DNA of 64,000 bases, from positions 32,467,828-32,531,827 of the forward strand of contig NC_079876.1 in NCBI RefSeq assembly GCF_029227915.1, written 5' to 3'. Below the pieces are notes generated by a model. That model saw only the letters and a list, made by a program, of their open reading frames with translations. It did not search any database and was not told where the DNA came from. The stretch is from Hydractinia symbiolongicarpus. Lineage: Eukaryota > Cnidaria > Hydrozoa > Anthoathecata > Hydractiniidae. Shown one piece after another: positions 31,240-45,019 of this stretch (position 1 is its first letter; each line of letters begins with the position of its first letter). The position numbers and the translations under genes were made by a program.

Positions 31240-31847
31240 CCCGTGGTGAAGGCTTTTTAGCCAATTAGTTAATAGCGCTTTTTATTGGCCGTCGTCAGTA
31301 GCGCTAAGTCAATTACAATACCTAAAAAAGCGTATTGCCCGCTTGCAAATTTCAGATAGTTAACAGTATGTGAGGTTTTGTCAAGAAGATTTTTTTAATT
31401 ATTATTGAGATAAGCGTTACACCGGCCAAAAAAATTAACCGCATTGCAAAGCTAATGGATGGTTACTAGGTGTGCAACATTAAAGTGTCAGCAACATAAA
31501 AACTTTTCAATTATCTTTGTTGTACCAGTTGTTGTTAATAACAAAGAATGGTTTATCTTTGGGCCAATTTCCAACGATAGCTTTTGATCACAGAAAAAAA
31601 AATTGTTGGAGGTAGTTTTGACCAAAAAAGAATGGTACAAATCATTTTTAATAATCCGCTAGTATTCTGAAAGTTTAAGAATGTCCAGTTTTAAAAGAAT
31701 TTGAACCAAAAATCATAAATAAGCACGAAACTAATTCTATTACCACTTTTAACACGGTTTTGTTTGTTCCCGGTGCAGAGTTTATTGGAAACAGGAAATA
31801 GAAGCAGACAACGTGGTCAACCACGTCGAAGAATCAATCATATGACG

Positions 31848-31915
31848 TACGACGGTGATGTGTCGAGGGATTTAAAATTGTCGACGTAATGTAAACTACG
31901 ACGGTGACGTGTCGA
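31848..31915 (+). repeat. Short direct repeat TACGACGGTGAYGTGTCGA
   Basis: Two 19-bp copies at 31848-31866 and 31897-31915, differing at one base. An ACGTGGTCAACCACGT palindrome precedes them at about 31811-31826. Confidence 0.75.
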
Positions 31916-32145
31916 CAAAAAAGTTCAAAAAGACAAGAAACGCTCAGGTCAAAATAAAACATGTGTTAATGACATTAGGACCTAAACTTGTCACTTTGAA
32001 AATTTGTTATGTAATTCTTAAATCTTTATTCATAAATACCTTTTTACATATAAACATATTTTTATCTTTTTTTCTATTTTATTCAGATTAATAGCCTTGT
32101 TATTGCTCAATTTATTTTACTTAATAAAGCGATATAAGCTAAATC

Positions 32146-32250
32146 ACATAATTCAATACATCATTACATAAAACAAAAAGTTATTAATTTACTTCGTAAA
32201 AAAAAGAACTTTCAATCAACGATAAATAGAGTTACATAAGTAGAAGCTGT
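32146..32250 (+). repeat. Dispersed direct repeat, copy 1
   Basis: The first 40 bases (ACATAATTCAATACATCATT onward) are identical to 35400-35439. Similarity continues at lower identity for about 60 more bases. Confidence 0.8.
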
Positions 32251-33235
32251 TTTGTTCAGACCAACAGAAAAGAGGAGAAAGTATTGTTGATATTATAGGT
32301 TAGTTCTATAACTTTGTTTGTCTTTCTTATATTCTTTCAGTATGTAATCTTTTCATATTTTATCTATATTTTGTAATTTTGATTTAATTTACTTAAATAT
32401 TGAAATAGTTGTTTCATTTCTTGTTCCAGTTTGCTTTTACCAGATTTAGTTACTCCTTGACCCCATTTAGTAAATATTACAATCTATTCCTCCCAAAAAC
32501 TTTTGGAATGTCAAAACAATTCACTTTTCTATCATCCCCCATGTGACTTTGAATCATTCGATATCTATTTTATTGAAAAATATTTTATAAGGAAAAAAAT
32601 TCGGAGGCATGCTCCCTTCTTCTCAACTTCCTTCTTTCTTAATTTTATTTGATGTAGATGCTTCACACATCCTTTTTATGACGATCATAAATAAGGTTGA
32701 GCAAGAGTTTCCAATCAAACTCTTCCATAAGCCACATTTTTATAGTCTGGTGAAAATCTGAACCAATCTGGCGAAACTATGGAGCTTTTTCATCAGTGGA
32801 GTAGTCATAAAAACTTTTCCACAAATGTACAATTTACCATAACTTGTAAATATTTTTTAACTGTAAATTCTTTCCGACATAAATGTTGCTGATAAAAGTT
32901 TAAAGTTTCCCAACTGACTACGTCAACAAAGTAATTATTTAACAATTGCAAATCTGATATAGACCAATCTTTCAAAAGCTGTTTTGATTTCCCATTGATC
33001 AAAAAATGTCATTAGCTAAATCTAATTAGGTTAATCAGCCTGTTTACCTGAGGAAATCAATACTTTTGTGTGTAATCACATTCTCAAAAACAAAAGAATC
33101 GCGCGTCAGCAAAAATATTTGTAACCTAGAACTCATACTCCATATTTTTTATGACATGAAAAAAATTAAGAATTTTAAGAAAAGCGACAGCCTTAAAACT
33201 TCGCAGTGTTTTTTTAAAAAACCTAAATATAAATC
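32251..33235. other. AT-rich spacer, no gene
   Basis: No supported coding or repeat was recognised. Confidence 0.5.
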
Positions 33236-33540
33236 AGTAGCCCGTGGATATATCCACGGGTTCGCCGTTGTTTATTTATCACATTTTGTGTGTCTCACTA
33301 CTGCAGTTACCATTTCGCGTGACAGCCAGATAGACGGACAGACGTGTACGGGTATTATAATATAGACTAGTCGTTAATCCGTGGAGAAATCCACGGGTTC
33401 GCCCGTCCTTTATATTTACCCGTCGCCACAAAGTGGATAAAAATATATCGCATTTGATATTCGTGTTTCCGTAACATCATTTTTTAACTCAGCGGGGGGT
33501 CCGCGCACAGACAGACAGACGACGGCTATTATTATAGAGA
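33236..33540 (+). repeat. Stem-loop repeat family, two tandem copies
   Basis: Copy 1 is 33236-33365 and copy 2 is 33366-33540. Each starts (ACTAGTCGTTA)GYCCGTGGANAAATCCACGGG with the palindromic CCCGTGG/CCACGGG stem. It continues GTTCGCCCGTCCTTTAT, contains a run of CAGACAGACAG-type sequence near the end, and finishes GGGTATTATAATATAG or GGCTATTATTATAGAG. Other copies are at 35753 and 55121. It is a short interspersed non-coding element of unknown class. Confidence 0.85.
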
Positions 33541-35399
33541 TTGATTTCCGTTGACAATCTTTCGTCATTAAATGCAATTTATGGCCACCTACTATTTACC
33601 ACAGTGATACCAATTCGCGTTATAATGAAAGAGAATAACCAAAGCAAATTTCTTGGTATTGTATGCACCTTTTATGCACCTTACCTGAACTCTCTGAAAA
33701 TTTCCAGCGTGATGATAGCATGTTCACAGCTAAATAATTTGAAACATTGTGGCAACCATTTTTCTCATGTCACCAAATTCAGTGTTTTTCTGGCTTAGAC
33801 ATTGCCTTATCACCGACGCCATCATCAGTTTTTCAATTGTCACAGTTTACCTATTGGAAGAATTAATAACATAGCTCTAGTTAATTTTGGCGTAATTTAA
33901 GATATGAGATTTAAGCGAGATATAGATATCTATTTTTAATGTGATGTTAAGTTGTAATTGTTAAAATGTAGCTAATCTCTTTTAATGCTTTTAATTTTTT
34001 TATTTGCACTTTAAATATATTCTCGAGTGTAAGTATTGGCGGATGATTTGGTGCCCTTTATGAAAACATTATATTTTTTTTACACTCTCCCTGTTTTGCC
34101 GGGTACTGCTTGAATTATCATTTTTGATGAACACAAACAGCATAAAAATAATCATCCTTTCAACTTACAGTACAAAAAAAGAAAGTCGAAACGAGTTAAT
34201 TTGTAGACATTACCGCCAGAGATACGTATAGGATTGTTATGCGCAGTGTATTTGACTAAATAAAATAAAAAAATAAAGAATGCCATACCTATGAACTCCA
34301 TTTTTGTAACCTTGAGGAATTAACTGTTAATTAACTACAGTTCTATGACTTTATCACCTCCATAATTTATATCCAATAGCAAAATCCTTGCATATCCCAG
34401 TTAAGGCACTATCTCCCACTATATTCATAGCCTTCGACATTTATTTTGCGCTCATACTTTTTTCCGTCTATGCAGTATTTAAGTAATTACATTAGCACTA
34501 AAAAGCTGCCACCTTAGATGTGAACTCCTTATAATTTCTTCGCCGGCAGTCCCAGGAACCTAAGACAGCTTCTAATGCTAAAATAAATAAAATAAATAAC
34601 CGGTTTAAAGTTGATATTTAGTTTTGGTTGTGAATAGAAAAAAAGCATAGTTTGAAATTTCAAATTAAACTGCTTGAATTTGAAATTATTAATTTTAAAA
34701 TTTTAACAATGTACAATATTACTGCCACTGATATCGTTGATTGAGTTTGTCACTTAAAAAAGTTGCAAATTTCAATATTTAGCAGAGTCCTTCATCAATA
34801 ATTGGGTTTTGGACAAAGGAAGAAAAAAACTCAGTAAAGATTTCCTGCTGAAAGCATTTATTTAACTGAAAAAATACAACGCAATGATAAAGGTCATTGA
34901 ACTAGTCTGCAATATCTTTAGATATATAAGACATGTGCTTTGTGTACGCATGTTAACCTATAACACTCATAACACATGCTTCTTGGTGCAAAGCTTTTTC
35001 GCTATATCTGCATGGTAAGCAAAATGCTTCTTGTGTAGAATCACATAACATCAGATAGCTCTAGTTCATATCCTCAATACCACGATGTTGCTGCAATATC
35101 CAACATCACCTTTTACCATAATGCTCTTCTTCAAATATCCTTTTTAATTTCAAAAACAGTATATACTCCCTGGGTTAAGCTGCTGTCTTTATTTACGGAG
35201 GAGAGACAAGAGTGAGAGCAAAGTGAGAGTTTAATGCATACAATCTGTTACGTAATGAACTTAATTGGCTCTGTTATCAATCTTATTGATAGTTTTTATA
35301 TATTCTAAACCTCATGGGATTTTTATATGCAGTACAATATTTAATTCGATTCAAAAGAAGTTTATAATTAAAATATAGGATAAGATATTAAAAAAGATT
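33541..35399. other. AT-rich spacer, no gene
   Basis: No supported coding or repeat beyond those listed. Confidence 0.5.
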
Positions 35400-35495
35400 A
35401 CATAATTCAATACATCATTACATAAAACAAAAAGTTATTTTATTCATTTCTTAAAAAAAAGAACTTTTAATCAACACAGAGTTATATAAGTTGCA
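35400..35495 (+). repeat. Dispersed direct repeat, copy 2
   Basis: Pairs with 32146-32250, 3.25 kb away in the same orientation. Confidence 0.8.
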
Positions 35496-35752
35496 GTTGT
35501 CAAGACAGAGAGAAATCATTGTAAGTTTCTCGTTTTATTTTTTTTGTAATGGTAGATCCTATTTTTATGTATTATTACGTCGCAGTTTTATTTTACATTT
35601 TTTATCTCTTATTTAAACAACTTAAAAGCTGTTTTGACAAATTGGAAATTATAACTGCGTTTTTAATATTATTTCTTCTTGAAATCTTTTAATTTTTATA
35701 AGAGTGTATATACTAGCATTCTTTATTTGCCCGACGCGGAATCATAATATAA

Positions 35753-35860
35753 CTAGTCTGTCACCCGTGAAAAAATCCACGGGGTCGCCTGTCCTTTAAA
35801 TATCACATTTTGTGTTTCCGTAACACGACATTATTCTCGCAAACAGACAAAATAAATAAA
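35753..35860 (+). repeat. Stem-loop repeat family, partial copy
   Basis: AACTAGTCTGTCACCCGTGA, AAAAAATCCACGGGGTCGCC, TGTCCTTTAAAT and then CATTTTGTGTTTCCGTAACA match copies 1 and 2 at 33.2-33.5 kb. The 3' part is lost. Confidence 0.75.
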
Positions 35861-35929
35861 GATGACTAATGTTTCAGACAAGCATAAGGGTAAATTTGCA
35901 GACCGGCATACCTAAATCTAACAGAACAT

Positions 35930-36059
35930 AAAACATAACAAAAGTCCTTTAAAGTTACCACCGGGAAATGGGCGGCATTATGCAATTTGGGAGACATTGC
36001 ACCTACTAAGAATAAAGCAGTGTAACGCTTGGGCAAAAAGACAATAAAGTTGTTGTTGT
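35930..36059 (+). repeat. Retroelement 3' end with (GTT)n tail
   Basis: Ends ...GACAATAAAGTTGTTGTTGTT, a microsatellite tail typical of SINE/LINE 3' ends. There is no coding, and assignment rests on the tail alone. Confidence 0.35.
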
Positions 36060-36278
36060 TAAAAATGCTGATTGTTTTTAATTTAATTGAGAATTAAATC
36101 TAAGCGTGCCACGAATTCTGATTTTTGTGATAGAAACTATTTGCATCAGCTCAAGTGCGAACAAAAACACTGCAGATACCTCAAGCGTATATTAATTTCA
36201 TTTTTTATTTGACATTACTTACAACTAGAGTCTGTAACGCTCTTGAAATTTTTAACATGCACCATATGTGCACCATAA

Positions 36279-36311
36279 GCACCATCTGGCGCTATTGCTG
36301 CGAGATGGTGC
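36279..36311. repeat. Hairpin GCACCATCTGGCGC / GCGAGATGGTGC
   Basis: The near-perfect stem is embedded in several TGCACCAT and GTGCATATATGCAC palindromes (36255-36325). Confidence 0.65.
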
Positions 36312-39300
36312 ATATATGCACTTTTCCACACATTAACAGAACAAAAAATTTTTACATGGTAACTAGACCCTTAAAAAAGCTATTTTAGGCACTGTACCGT
36401 AGTTAGCGAAAGTTTTGTGTCATATTCCGGATTTTCCTGAACACGTGTTTCATTTATGATGATGAGTTTGTATGCAACAAAGTTCATCAGGACAGAGGAA
36501 AAGTTTGAAGATTATAAGGATATTCTTTTGGTTTATTCAGAATGAATAAATGAAAAATTGGTAGCATGTTACTCACTGATGCATACGAATCCTAGCCTGC
36601 ATATTGTACAGGTATTTTGTATTTGGACAGGACAACAGTATTCCTTTTGAAATCGATAAACCTAATTTGTTATCTTTTGATAGATGTTTTAGGTATTATA
36701 TCGTTTAAATTTCATTATATTGTATTCGTATGTTCCGATATGAATCTCGTGCTGAAAATTTGACCCTAAATATTGGATTATTGAAGTTATGTAAGAAATA
36801 TAATGTAGTACTTTTTTTAAGATTGTAAAAATCTTGCTGACTCAACCTTCAGAGTTTAAATGGAACAGGATTTAATAATTATTCTTTCAATACGCATGCG
36901 CTACAAACGTTTTATTGTTGCTTTTGTTCAACAAAGAAAACAATTTTTGTTAAAATTTTCTTCGTTGGTGTAATTCTGTTTTTAGTACCCAGCCCTCTAG
37001 ATGGACGGTGAATGAAAAAGTGCGTTCATATTTTTTGGAAAGGTTAAAGAATCATATGTACAATATATTTAAATAAATGTATCTAAAAACATATGCATGA
37101 TTATACATGATTACAGAATATATACGTGCAACCGGTTTCCAACAATTTCTTAACAGCGGCAGGTGTTGTAATTGAAAATACACACCCTAATATTTACCTT
37201 ATTATATTCTCTGTAAGTGTATACAGAATGGCTCCATTAAAAATTTGACCTTCTACCCCATTATAGTTGATTATGAACGATTAAAATTGTCGAGGTCATA
37301 CTCTCCAAGCAATCAATGACTTATCAGATCAGTTTTTTTCGGTCTAGAATGAATGAACAGCATGATTTGTGTACATATAAGGTATTGTTCCCGAGTGGTC
37401 ACTTTCGTCTAAAAGTAGATTTCCTGGTTCGGGAGTCCAATTATGACGGACAAGTATAATCGGAATGTATAGTAGTTAAACTGAAACAGACTAATTTTTT
37501 ATCGCTGATATACTGTCTCTCAGTAAGGAAAATTCATTTACAGAGCCACGATACATGTTGCAGCACTAGAAAACTGGAAGTTGTAAAAATGCTTTGAAAT
37601 GTTCCAAACTTTGCTCATAGTAATACATTGATGTAAAAAAAACTGTCCGCTTTTATGCATGTCCTTGTTATAGATTTATTTGCAAAAATGTTTGACCTGT
37701 ATTTAGTGTTAATCTCCGTTATGTAGAGGTTTCCGCTTTAGACAGATTTCACTGACGGATTTTAGTTCTGTGATAAACTACACGTTCTAAGCATACACTT
37801 CAAACACATTTATCGAAGTTAAATTTTTATTGCTGGCAACAGACACTGAGGGAGCATGCGTTTAGCACGACCTTTCCATCTCATGTTATAACTTGATGAA
37901 CTCGTGCAATACGCGTGAAAAACACGTGCAAACGATCCAGCTAAATTAGCCACAAGTTAATGAGCCATAACACTATCTGTCAATTATTTTTCTGCGGTAG
38001 TTAATGCAACATTTAAAAGGCTTTCCACATTTATTTACAATCGCGAATACAAAGTTCCATCAGTAAAATGCTTAGTTATTACCCTTAAATTCAATTTTAA
38101 AATCTGTTAAAAAATATTGAACATCTCAATCGTGTAGATGACATATGAAGATTCGACCACATTGTTTCACTCACTAGTGTCATGACACTTCACAACACTT
38201 GTAATCTATCATTTGTTGACACAACGCCAAATGCTGATGTCATGTTAGAACTTTTTTGGAGGAGGGTGAAAGTGAGGGTATTGGAACGGGGCTGAAAGTC
38301 TTGAAATTAGCCCTCTAGATTGCCGGAAAAAGGCATTAGAATTCAATAAAATGATTTTTCTTTCTCTTCGGCAGTTGTTTTTGAAAGTTATGTTTTGTCG
38401 TGAGAACATTCGTTTTACTGTTGTTATCGAAAAACACAAAAAAAATTGTCCAATTCATCGGTTTAAAAAGGGGCGAGGAAGTAATTTTGTTATTTTTTGT
38501 GTTCTTTTTTTGCAAAGAAACTAACCTTAACTTTTAAAACTTATTGCAAATTCCCTTTATCCTGGTTCCTACGCCACTGGGTACTGTTTTTGAAGTCACA
38601 ATTTAATCATAACAAGAAAACTAAATTTGTACTACAATTTCTGCTCCATAAGTGGAACTTTCAAGGGACCGAAAAAAAGGGTTCCGCTAACGAATGTTCC
38701 ACTTATCCAAAAAACGCAGTTTTGGGAAAAAATTTAGAAGTCCTAAAAATACAGATGCAAAAGTTTTCTAGAAGGGTTAAAATAAAAAAAGCAATTTTAA
38801 TTTAATTTAACAAAATTTCACAACTTTTTAGTCTCTGTGAAGAAAATTATGAATGGATACTTGTTCTCTTTCGATCAATCTGACACACTCACGATCAAGG
38901 AACGTATTATATAGGATACAAATAGGCTAAGTCTAGAAGTGTTTCGGTTGCGTTTCTTACGTCAGTGCAACTAGGCTTTTACAAGCATTCATTGACTTAG
39001 CTAGCGGCAACTGCATTTCAAGTAAAGACAGTTTTGGAAAAGTAAAGAATCATATAAAACGAAATGCAACAAAACACCATAATGCCTTCCGGAAATATAA
39101 AAAGTTTAAATTGAAACCAAAAAATTGGGCCACTAAAAGAATGCCAACTTATTTTGTTAAATATGCGCAAAAGTTGTGAATATCTGAAGTATTTTCAAGA
39201 TGTTGAGAGTCTGCTAAACAAAAATCAACTTAGGAGCCATGAAAGATGATATAAATAAGAATAAACATATAACACAGATATGTGATATATATTTGGTTTG

Positions 39301-42300
39301 CAATATTGTGTGTGCGGCAAGAGGGTGGACCAAGTTATTTACGGGAATTTAGAAAATCGGACTATTTTGGTTTTACACTTATGGAAAAGGAGCTTGTTTG
39401 TTTATTCTGACTGGTTAGTTAAATATCTTTAAAAATTTAAATGCACGACTACATGTGAAAATTATACAATTTGCACTTTATGTCTTTGGACTTCTGACCT
39501 TAGCCAATATTTTGTTATGGTCACACGGCCTAAAATATTTAAGCTATATTCTCACAAAAGAATTTTATATATTTGGAAAAACGTGGTGACTAGATGCAAC
39601 ATATAAACAGTATTCCAATATTCTATTATGATATTATTGCGTTTGTGGAAACAGCATTATAGTAGAACGCTGTGCTTGTAGCGGAACCTTAGTTGGCATA
39701 TATCCTCATTAACTACATCCATGGTCACATGTCCGAGTCTTTTCTTGTTTAGTAAAGAGGTTATATTACAATGCGAGTTCGACCGTAGACAGCTACCTTA
39801 AGCTGTTGTCTCTAATACTGCGCATGGAATTTCACTATTTGCATTAATTGCTGACCTGGTGTTCGCATCACATACACATAGAAGTAGGCTGTTTATGGTG
39901 AGCATCTTCATGTATGAAATTCGAAGTTGATATTTTTTCTATTAAAACGTCGCATAGTAAAATTAGATCGAACCAAGGTTGTCAATAAAATTGTCTCTTG
40001 TATATTAACAACAAGCTTGTCAACAAAACACAACAAGTGCACATCTTTCAAAAGGTCGCGCCATGCTTCAACATTTCGCTTACATTTAAGTATACTGATT
40101 GCTTATACATTGTAGGTTTTAATTTTATTACACTTTAGTCAATATGTTATAGTGAGGAGTTGCATGTTATGTGGATAATACGAATTTGTATGCTTGTTAT
40201 GTTGTATCGTGTTAAAGAGAGAAGCTGTTGTTACTTCTTCTATAAGATTTATAAGTGATAGTAGAAAAAGGAAATGCTCCTGTTAATAATTTTGACTTTG
40301 TTAATAATTTTAACCAGGCCGCAAACAGTGTCATTATTTTGGGCAAACAAGTTGTCTTTAACGAAGCATTAGGGATTTTACGGAACAAGAACGGGACTAT
40401 CTGCAACTATTTTCAAAGTTGTCAGAAAAGCCCCGTCATATAAAAAAGGCGTTAACAAATGAAACAAAAGCGACCACTTGAAAAAAATCAAAACAAATAT
40501 GGTTAATTTCAGAATCGGCATGATTTTATCAGTAGTAGTATAACATTTTTTATTTCCTTTTCTTTTCCACCCATAACCAATGTTTTTTTGTTTTTATTTA
40601 ATTATTTATTTTAGCTACAACTTTTTACGCTGTTTCGTTGCTAAGTTACATTTCTACGTAAATTTACCCAAATGGTTATCTTTTTAATTACTTTTTTTAA
40701 TTGCTGTTATCTTCCATTCAACTCGCATAAAGAATGTGACATATTTCAGATGAACTTATGTAAAAGAGATGTAATGAGGTCGTAATGAATAAAATTGGAA
40801 AAGGTTCAAGCCACATTCATATGGCATGCTGATTGACTTATCTTTCTTTTATATCGAAAAAGGGGATTGGGGACAAGATTATCGTAATTAAATCGTAACC
40901 TTACTTTTAGAGCAGTAGACTGGGGAGTAATTTGTTTCTTAAAGTATTTTCAGACACAACAATTAAAAAGGTTAGTGGTTGTCATGGCAACAAATAAGAA
41001 CAAAACCAAAAATTAATATTTGTTTTGTTTCACGGATGTTTAACCGATGACAACTTTCTTAGTTTTTATAAGATAATGGTAATCTTTATAGCCTCTTCAA
41101 AAATATTTCTTCTTAATTACGTAACTTCCATGCAAATTTGTATGATCGATTTAACCAATCAAGACCGACTGCAACACTACATTGACACTGTTTCTTACAC
41201 GGTAAACCAATCAAGATTGACGGCAATCACAACAAGCTGTAAACCAAACAAAATGTAAAATCTGGATTCAAAATTTTTACTTATGATGTTTTAATAACAA
41301 TGGGCATTTAATACAGGTTTTACATCCTGCGGTTGAATGGGCGGTAATTGTAGTGGGATTGCAACAATGGCGGTAATCTTAATTGTAATATTTGGTGGGT
41401 TAATGGGGTTGGTGTTATTAGAAGGGGAGTTAATTACATAATGTCAGTCAGGCACAAAGGGCGTTTTATAATTATGTATTTTAATGAGGAGTTGCACCTG
41501 TCATTAGAAGGGCTATTAATTGTTTTAAGTGTGCTTGCGTTTGGGGCGGAGGGTGGGTTAGATTAAATTTCACTGGTGAATTCGTGTGAAGGGTCGTCAC
41601 TTGTAGCACGTTATTATAATGAGCGTTAATTAACAGTTTTTGACGGGCGTTAATTGATAATTTTTCATTCAATACAGTAAGATTTCGGGTTCATATTTTT
41701 AAAACCCTGAAACAAATTCAGCATCTTTATTCTTCGCATATGAACAAATTTTTTTGTTTACAAATTTATAGAGTAACAATGATATATATTTATCTATCAA
41801 AATCAATTATGAACAGAGCAGTTTTCTTTTATTTACCATGGCAACACAGTTTACCGCAAGACTTAAAATTGTTATATCCGTATCCTGAGCCAACACTTTG
41901 ATCAAACAGGTTCCAAATTAAAAAACAGATTAATTAATCAATCAATAAAAACAATTTCTGTTTCTGCTTAGCTAGAGTGTTTTTGTTTATCTAGAGTGAA
42001 AATAAAAAAGAAAATGAAAGTAAGTAAATGTACATTTCATAATTTTTCACGGTCAATTCTAAAATGCCTATAACATATTCTTTATACCAAATTGCAGCCA
42101 CTTGAAATTCGTTCTTTTTTTGGCTAAGGAAAAATAGCTACAGTTATCACTGACGCATGTTTAATAACCTGAAGGAAATAAACTTTTAGAAGCTGAAATG
42201 TGATATTCTGGTGTAAAACAAACACCAGATATATTGTACGATATATTGTTTTCAGTACTTTTGGTCATAGCAACATCAGACGCTTTGTACTCTTATGCAC

Positions 42301-44883
42301 ACCAGCATCCAAACAGTCATTTTTGGAATTGAAACTCAAACAAAAGGGAACACTTTCTCTTTCTCTCAAAGTCGCTTCAAAACGAATGTAAAGGTGATTC
42401 ATTTGTATTCTCAGCACGGTTGTTTCTATATTTAGTTATTTGCATTAGTCAAATTGACCAAATTATTTTCTTGGCTAAAATTATATGTTACACAACATTA
42501 CAAAATAGGCGGTTACAAATTCCAGCAAATTCGTTGCTAGGACTTTTTTATGATCAATCATAGGCGATTGAAGAAATGAAGTTGGACACGAACTTAAAAA
42601 ACTGTAATTGCATGCACATCAAGAACTTTTGATGACGTCAGCAGAACTCGTTAACAAATGTGTGGTTGGTTACAAGCAATTTGAGCGGTTTAAACTGACG
42701 TTCAAAATTTTCGGTTATTCATTAGCAGATATCATTTATTTATCCTTCCGGTCCAAAGTGCATGCAAAAGCAATGTGAAAATGCTACAATATTTCTTTTA
42801 ATTTTTACTGGATGCTTCGACTCCATCTTGATGATATTAAAAGACGCCTAATCATGCGAGACATGTCATTTCTTTCTTTTAATAAATCATGCTTAAAGTT
42901 TTGTTTACAAATTTTTCCAGGAAATATTATCAAGAAAAATGACATACTTATAAGTTTGTTGTGTGGATACGTGATATTGGACAGTTGATTGACGACTATT
43001 TGACGTCAATTCTAACTATTAGTAGCCTTAAATCTTAAATTAAATACGTAATTTAAAGAACAATAAAAACATGTTATTGTCGTAAACCATTTGATTTGCG
43101 ATTCGATTGGTGTAATGATAAGGTTGCATACTTTGTTTGACTCACATTGCATGTTTCTGACATGTGTCGCAGCGTCTCTTCTTTACTTTTATAAAAAGTA
43201 TAACAGAGTAGTTCATCAAAATAATAAAACGCATAACAAGTTTTAAGCAATGATAAACCCTCTACAAGTTCACCCCCTTTTTAGTTGAATTTCTTTAAAA
43301 TAGTATTTGTAAGGTTTGTTTGCTAGAAAGTATGTTAGCTGATGTTAGGTTTAATATGTCGCGTGGGTAATGAATTCCCACAATTTCAGCAGTACAGATG
43401 TTAGGAAAGGAAGTGAATTTTCTTGACTTTTATGAAGGTTCAGAAATAATTTCTTGCGGCTTTCCAAAATTAACCTGAATCTCTTTTAATGTCTAGTCGC
43501 TATAGTGTAATACACCTTTAAGCTAAGTACAGGCTGCATCAAACTCGTTGTATGACATTTAAGTGTCAATATTACTCGTTATTGAGAGACCTGTAATTAT
43601 GGTTATTAATGAAGCGATTAAAGTTAATTGTGATTTTTACACTCATTAAGCCATACGCATGGAAGGATTAAGCGGAACAAGTTGGCAGAGAAAGATGTTG
43701 GATAAATACAGCGAGAGCTGGAAAAGGTTAGCTATTTCAATGTGAACTTATGTTCATATGATGGTTTTTATTATGTTATAAGAATAATTAACATAAATAC
43801 AGGTTGATTGGCGAACGGTTGATCTTACGCACAAGTCTTCGTGTGCTTTTTTAATTAACTTTGACGGTTTGTTTGGAAAGATTAACAGAAACACAGAAAG
43901 GGAGTCTTGATTAACAATTATAATTTCGAGTGATTTCTATTTAATGAAAAATTGATTAGAGACAAGAAAATATGATTTACATTTTTGGATTTTTATACGA
44001 TTTGTTATTTTAGCAGTTTTGGCAAGTGGATATAAATTCCTCAAAATTAATTTTTGTCGATTTCATGATTCGCTAAATTGAAAAGGCGGTAAACCCAGAG
44101 CTAACAGTTTCGATAATTTTAAGTGATATGACGACAACCTGGTAAGGCTGAGAATACTCAAGAGGATTGCAATAAATCAGGATATCGAGGATATAAAGAT
44201 ATTGGGATCAAACATTTGTTTGATAGTGATAATAATGATAACGAGATCACGGCGTTTGTTTGAACTCTGAAACATTTGAAGTACTAACAATATACTTCAG
44301 CAGTAAGGGTTTAACGAAACTGTAAAAAAAAGATAGTGTCTCAAGCATTTTTCCATTCTTACTCATAAATGAATTGATGTAATTTAGTACGTTACGCAAA
44401 ACTCTCGCAACTCCTACACGTCATTTTAACGCGCGTCATATTGACGCCCACGCATGAAAGTAGTAAAGTATGACATCATAGCTGCGTGTTTCTACTTTGC
44501 AACAATTAATAACTGTAACATTTTTAAAAAAGACATTCCCGTTGGTGATTTGATATAAGATAAACAACTTAATTGCGATTCATAACGAATCATCACGGTT
44601 TGTGTGTCATTAGAGAACTAATTAGCAAGACAAATGCAAAATGAATTAATGCTTGATAGAATTTATTGTAGTTGTTTTACATAAAGATCTGTTTGATGGT
44701 ACAAACATGGTTTATTGCTAACATTGGCAAGGTGCTTGATAGATTGTTAATTTTATGATGTCTTTTTTCACGTTAAAGCCGGCTTGTTAGTATCTAAGGA
44801 AAAAATGTTTTTTAATCAGTAGCAACCAGATTTTCACGACCTTTTGTAACCCCGTGCACTCTTTGGAAACACAAACTCCGGAA
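36312..44883. other. Long AT-rich spacer, no supported gene
   Basis: About 8.6 kb without recognisable coding. A foldback with perfect 11-bp arms (ATAAGTGGAAC at 38648-38658, GTTCCACTTAT at 38696-38706) sits in it. Two zones (41310-41680 and 43490-44100) are rich in TTAATTA/TAATTG motifs. An ORF at 40255-40443 has mixed composition but no recognisable family. Confidence 0.5.
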
Positions 44884-45019
44884 GTTTGGTACTTGTTGGT
44901 TATTTCCCGAGCCCCGTAGTCACCTACTGGTCAAGGTTATGGTCAGGGTTAGGTTTACGGTTTGGTTAAAACCTTGTTGGAGGAGGAGGAGCGGGATGAT
45001 TAGCAAGTACCAAAGTTTT
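44884..45019. mobile_element. Small inverted-repeat element with telomere-like core
   Basis: AGTTTGGTACTTGTT at the left is matched inversely by AGCAAGTACCAAAGTT at the right. The core contains GGTCAGGGTTAGGTTTACGG and a GGAGGAGGAG run. It is about 135 bp, MITE-like, with no coding. Confidence 0.55.

Noticed and set aside
33236-33540. CRISPR-like repeat array
   Set aside because: Two degenerate copies of a dispersed eukaryotic repeat with no uniform spacers, in an animal genome.
36279-36311. microRNA hairpin
   Set aside because: The stem is only about 12-14 bp and sits among several palindromic copies of the same motif. It is too short for a precursor.
40255-40443. 62-residue ORF with mixed composition as a gene
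   Set aside because: It starts at GTG, has no recognisable family and stands alone in a long spacer. Evidence is too thin.
44920-44990. Interstitial telomere array
   Set aside because: Only one or two GGGTTAGG-like words lie within a small inverted-repeat element. There is no true (TTAGGG)n run.
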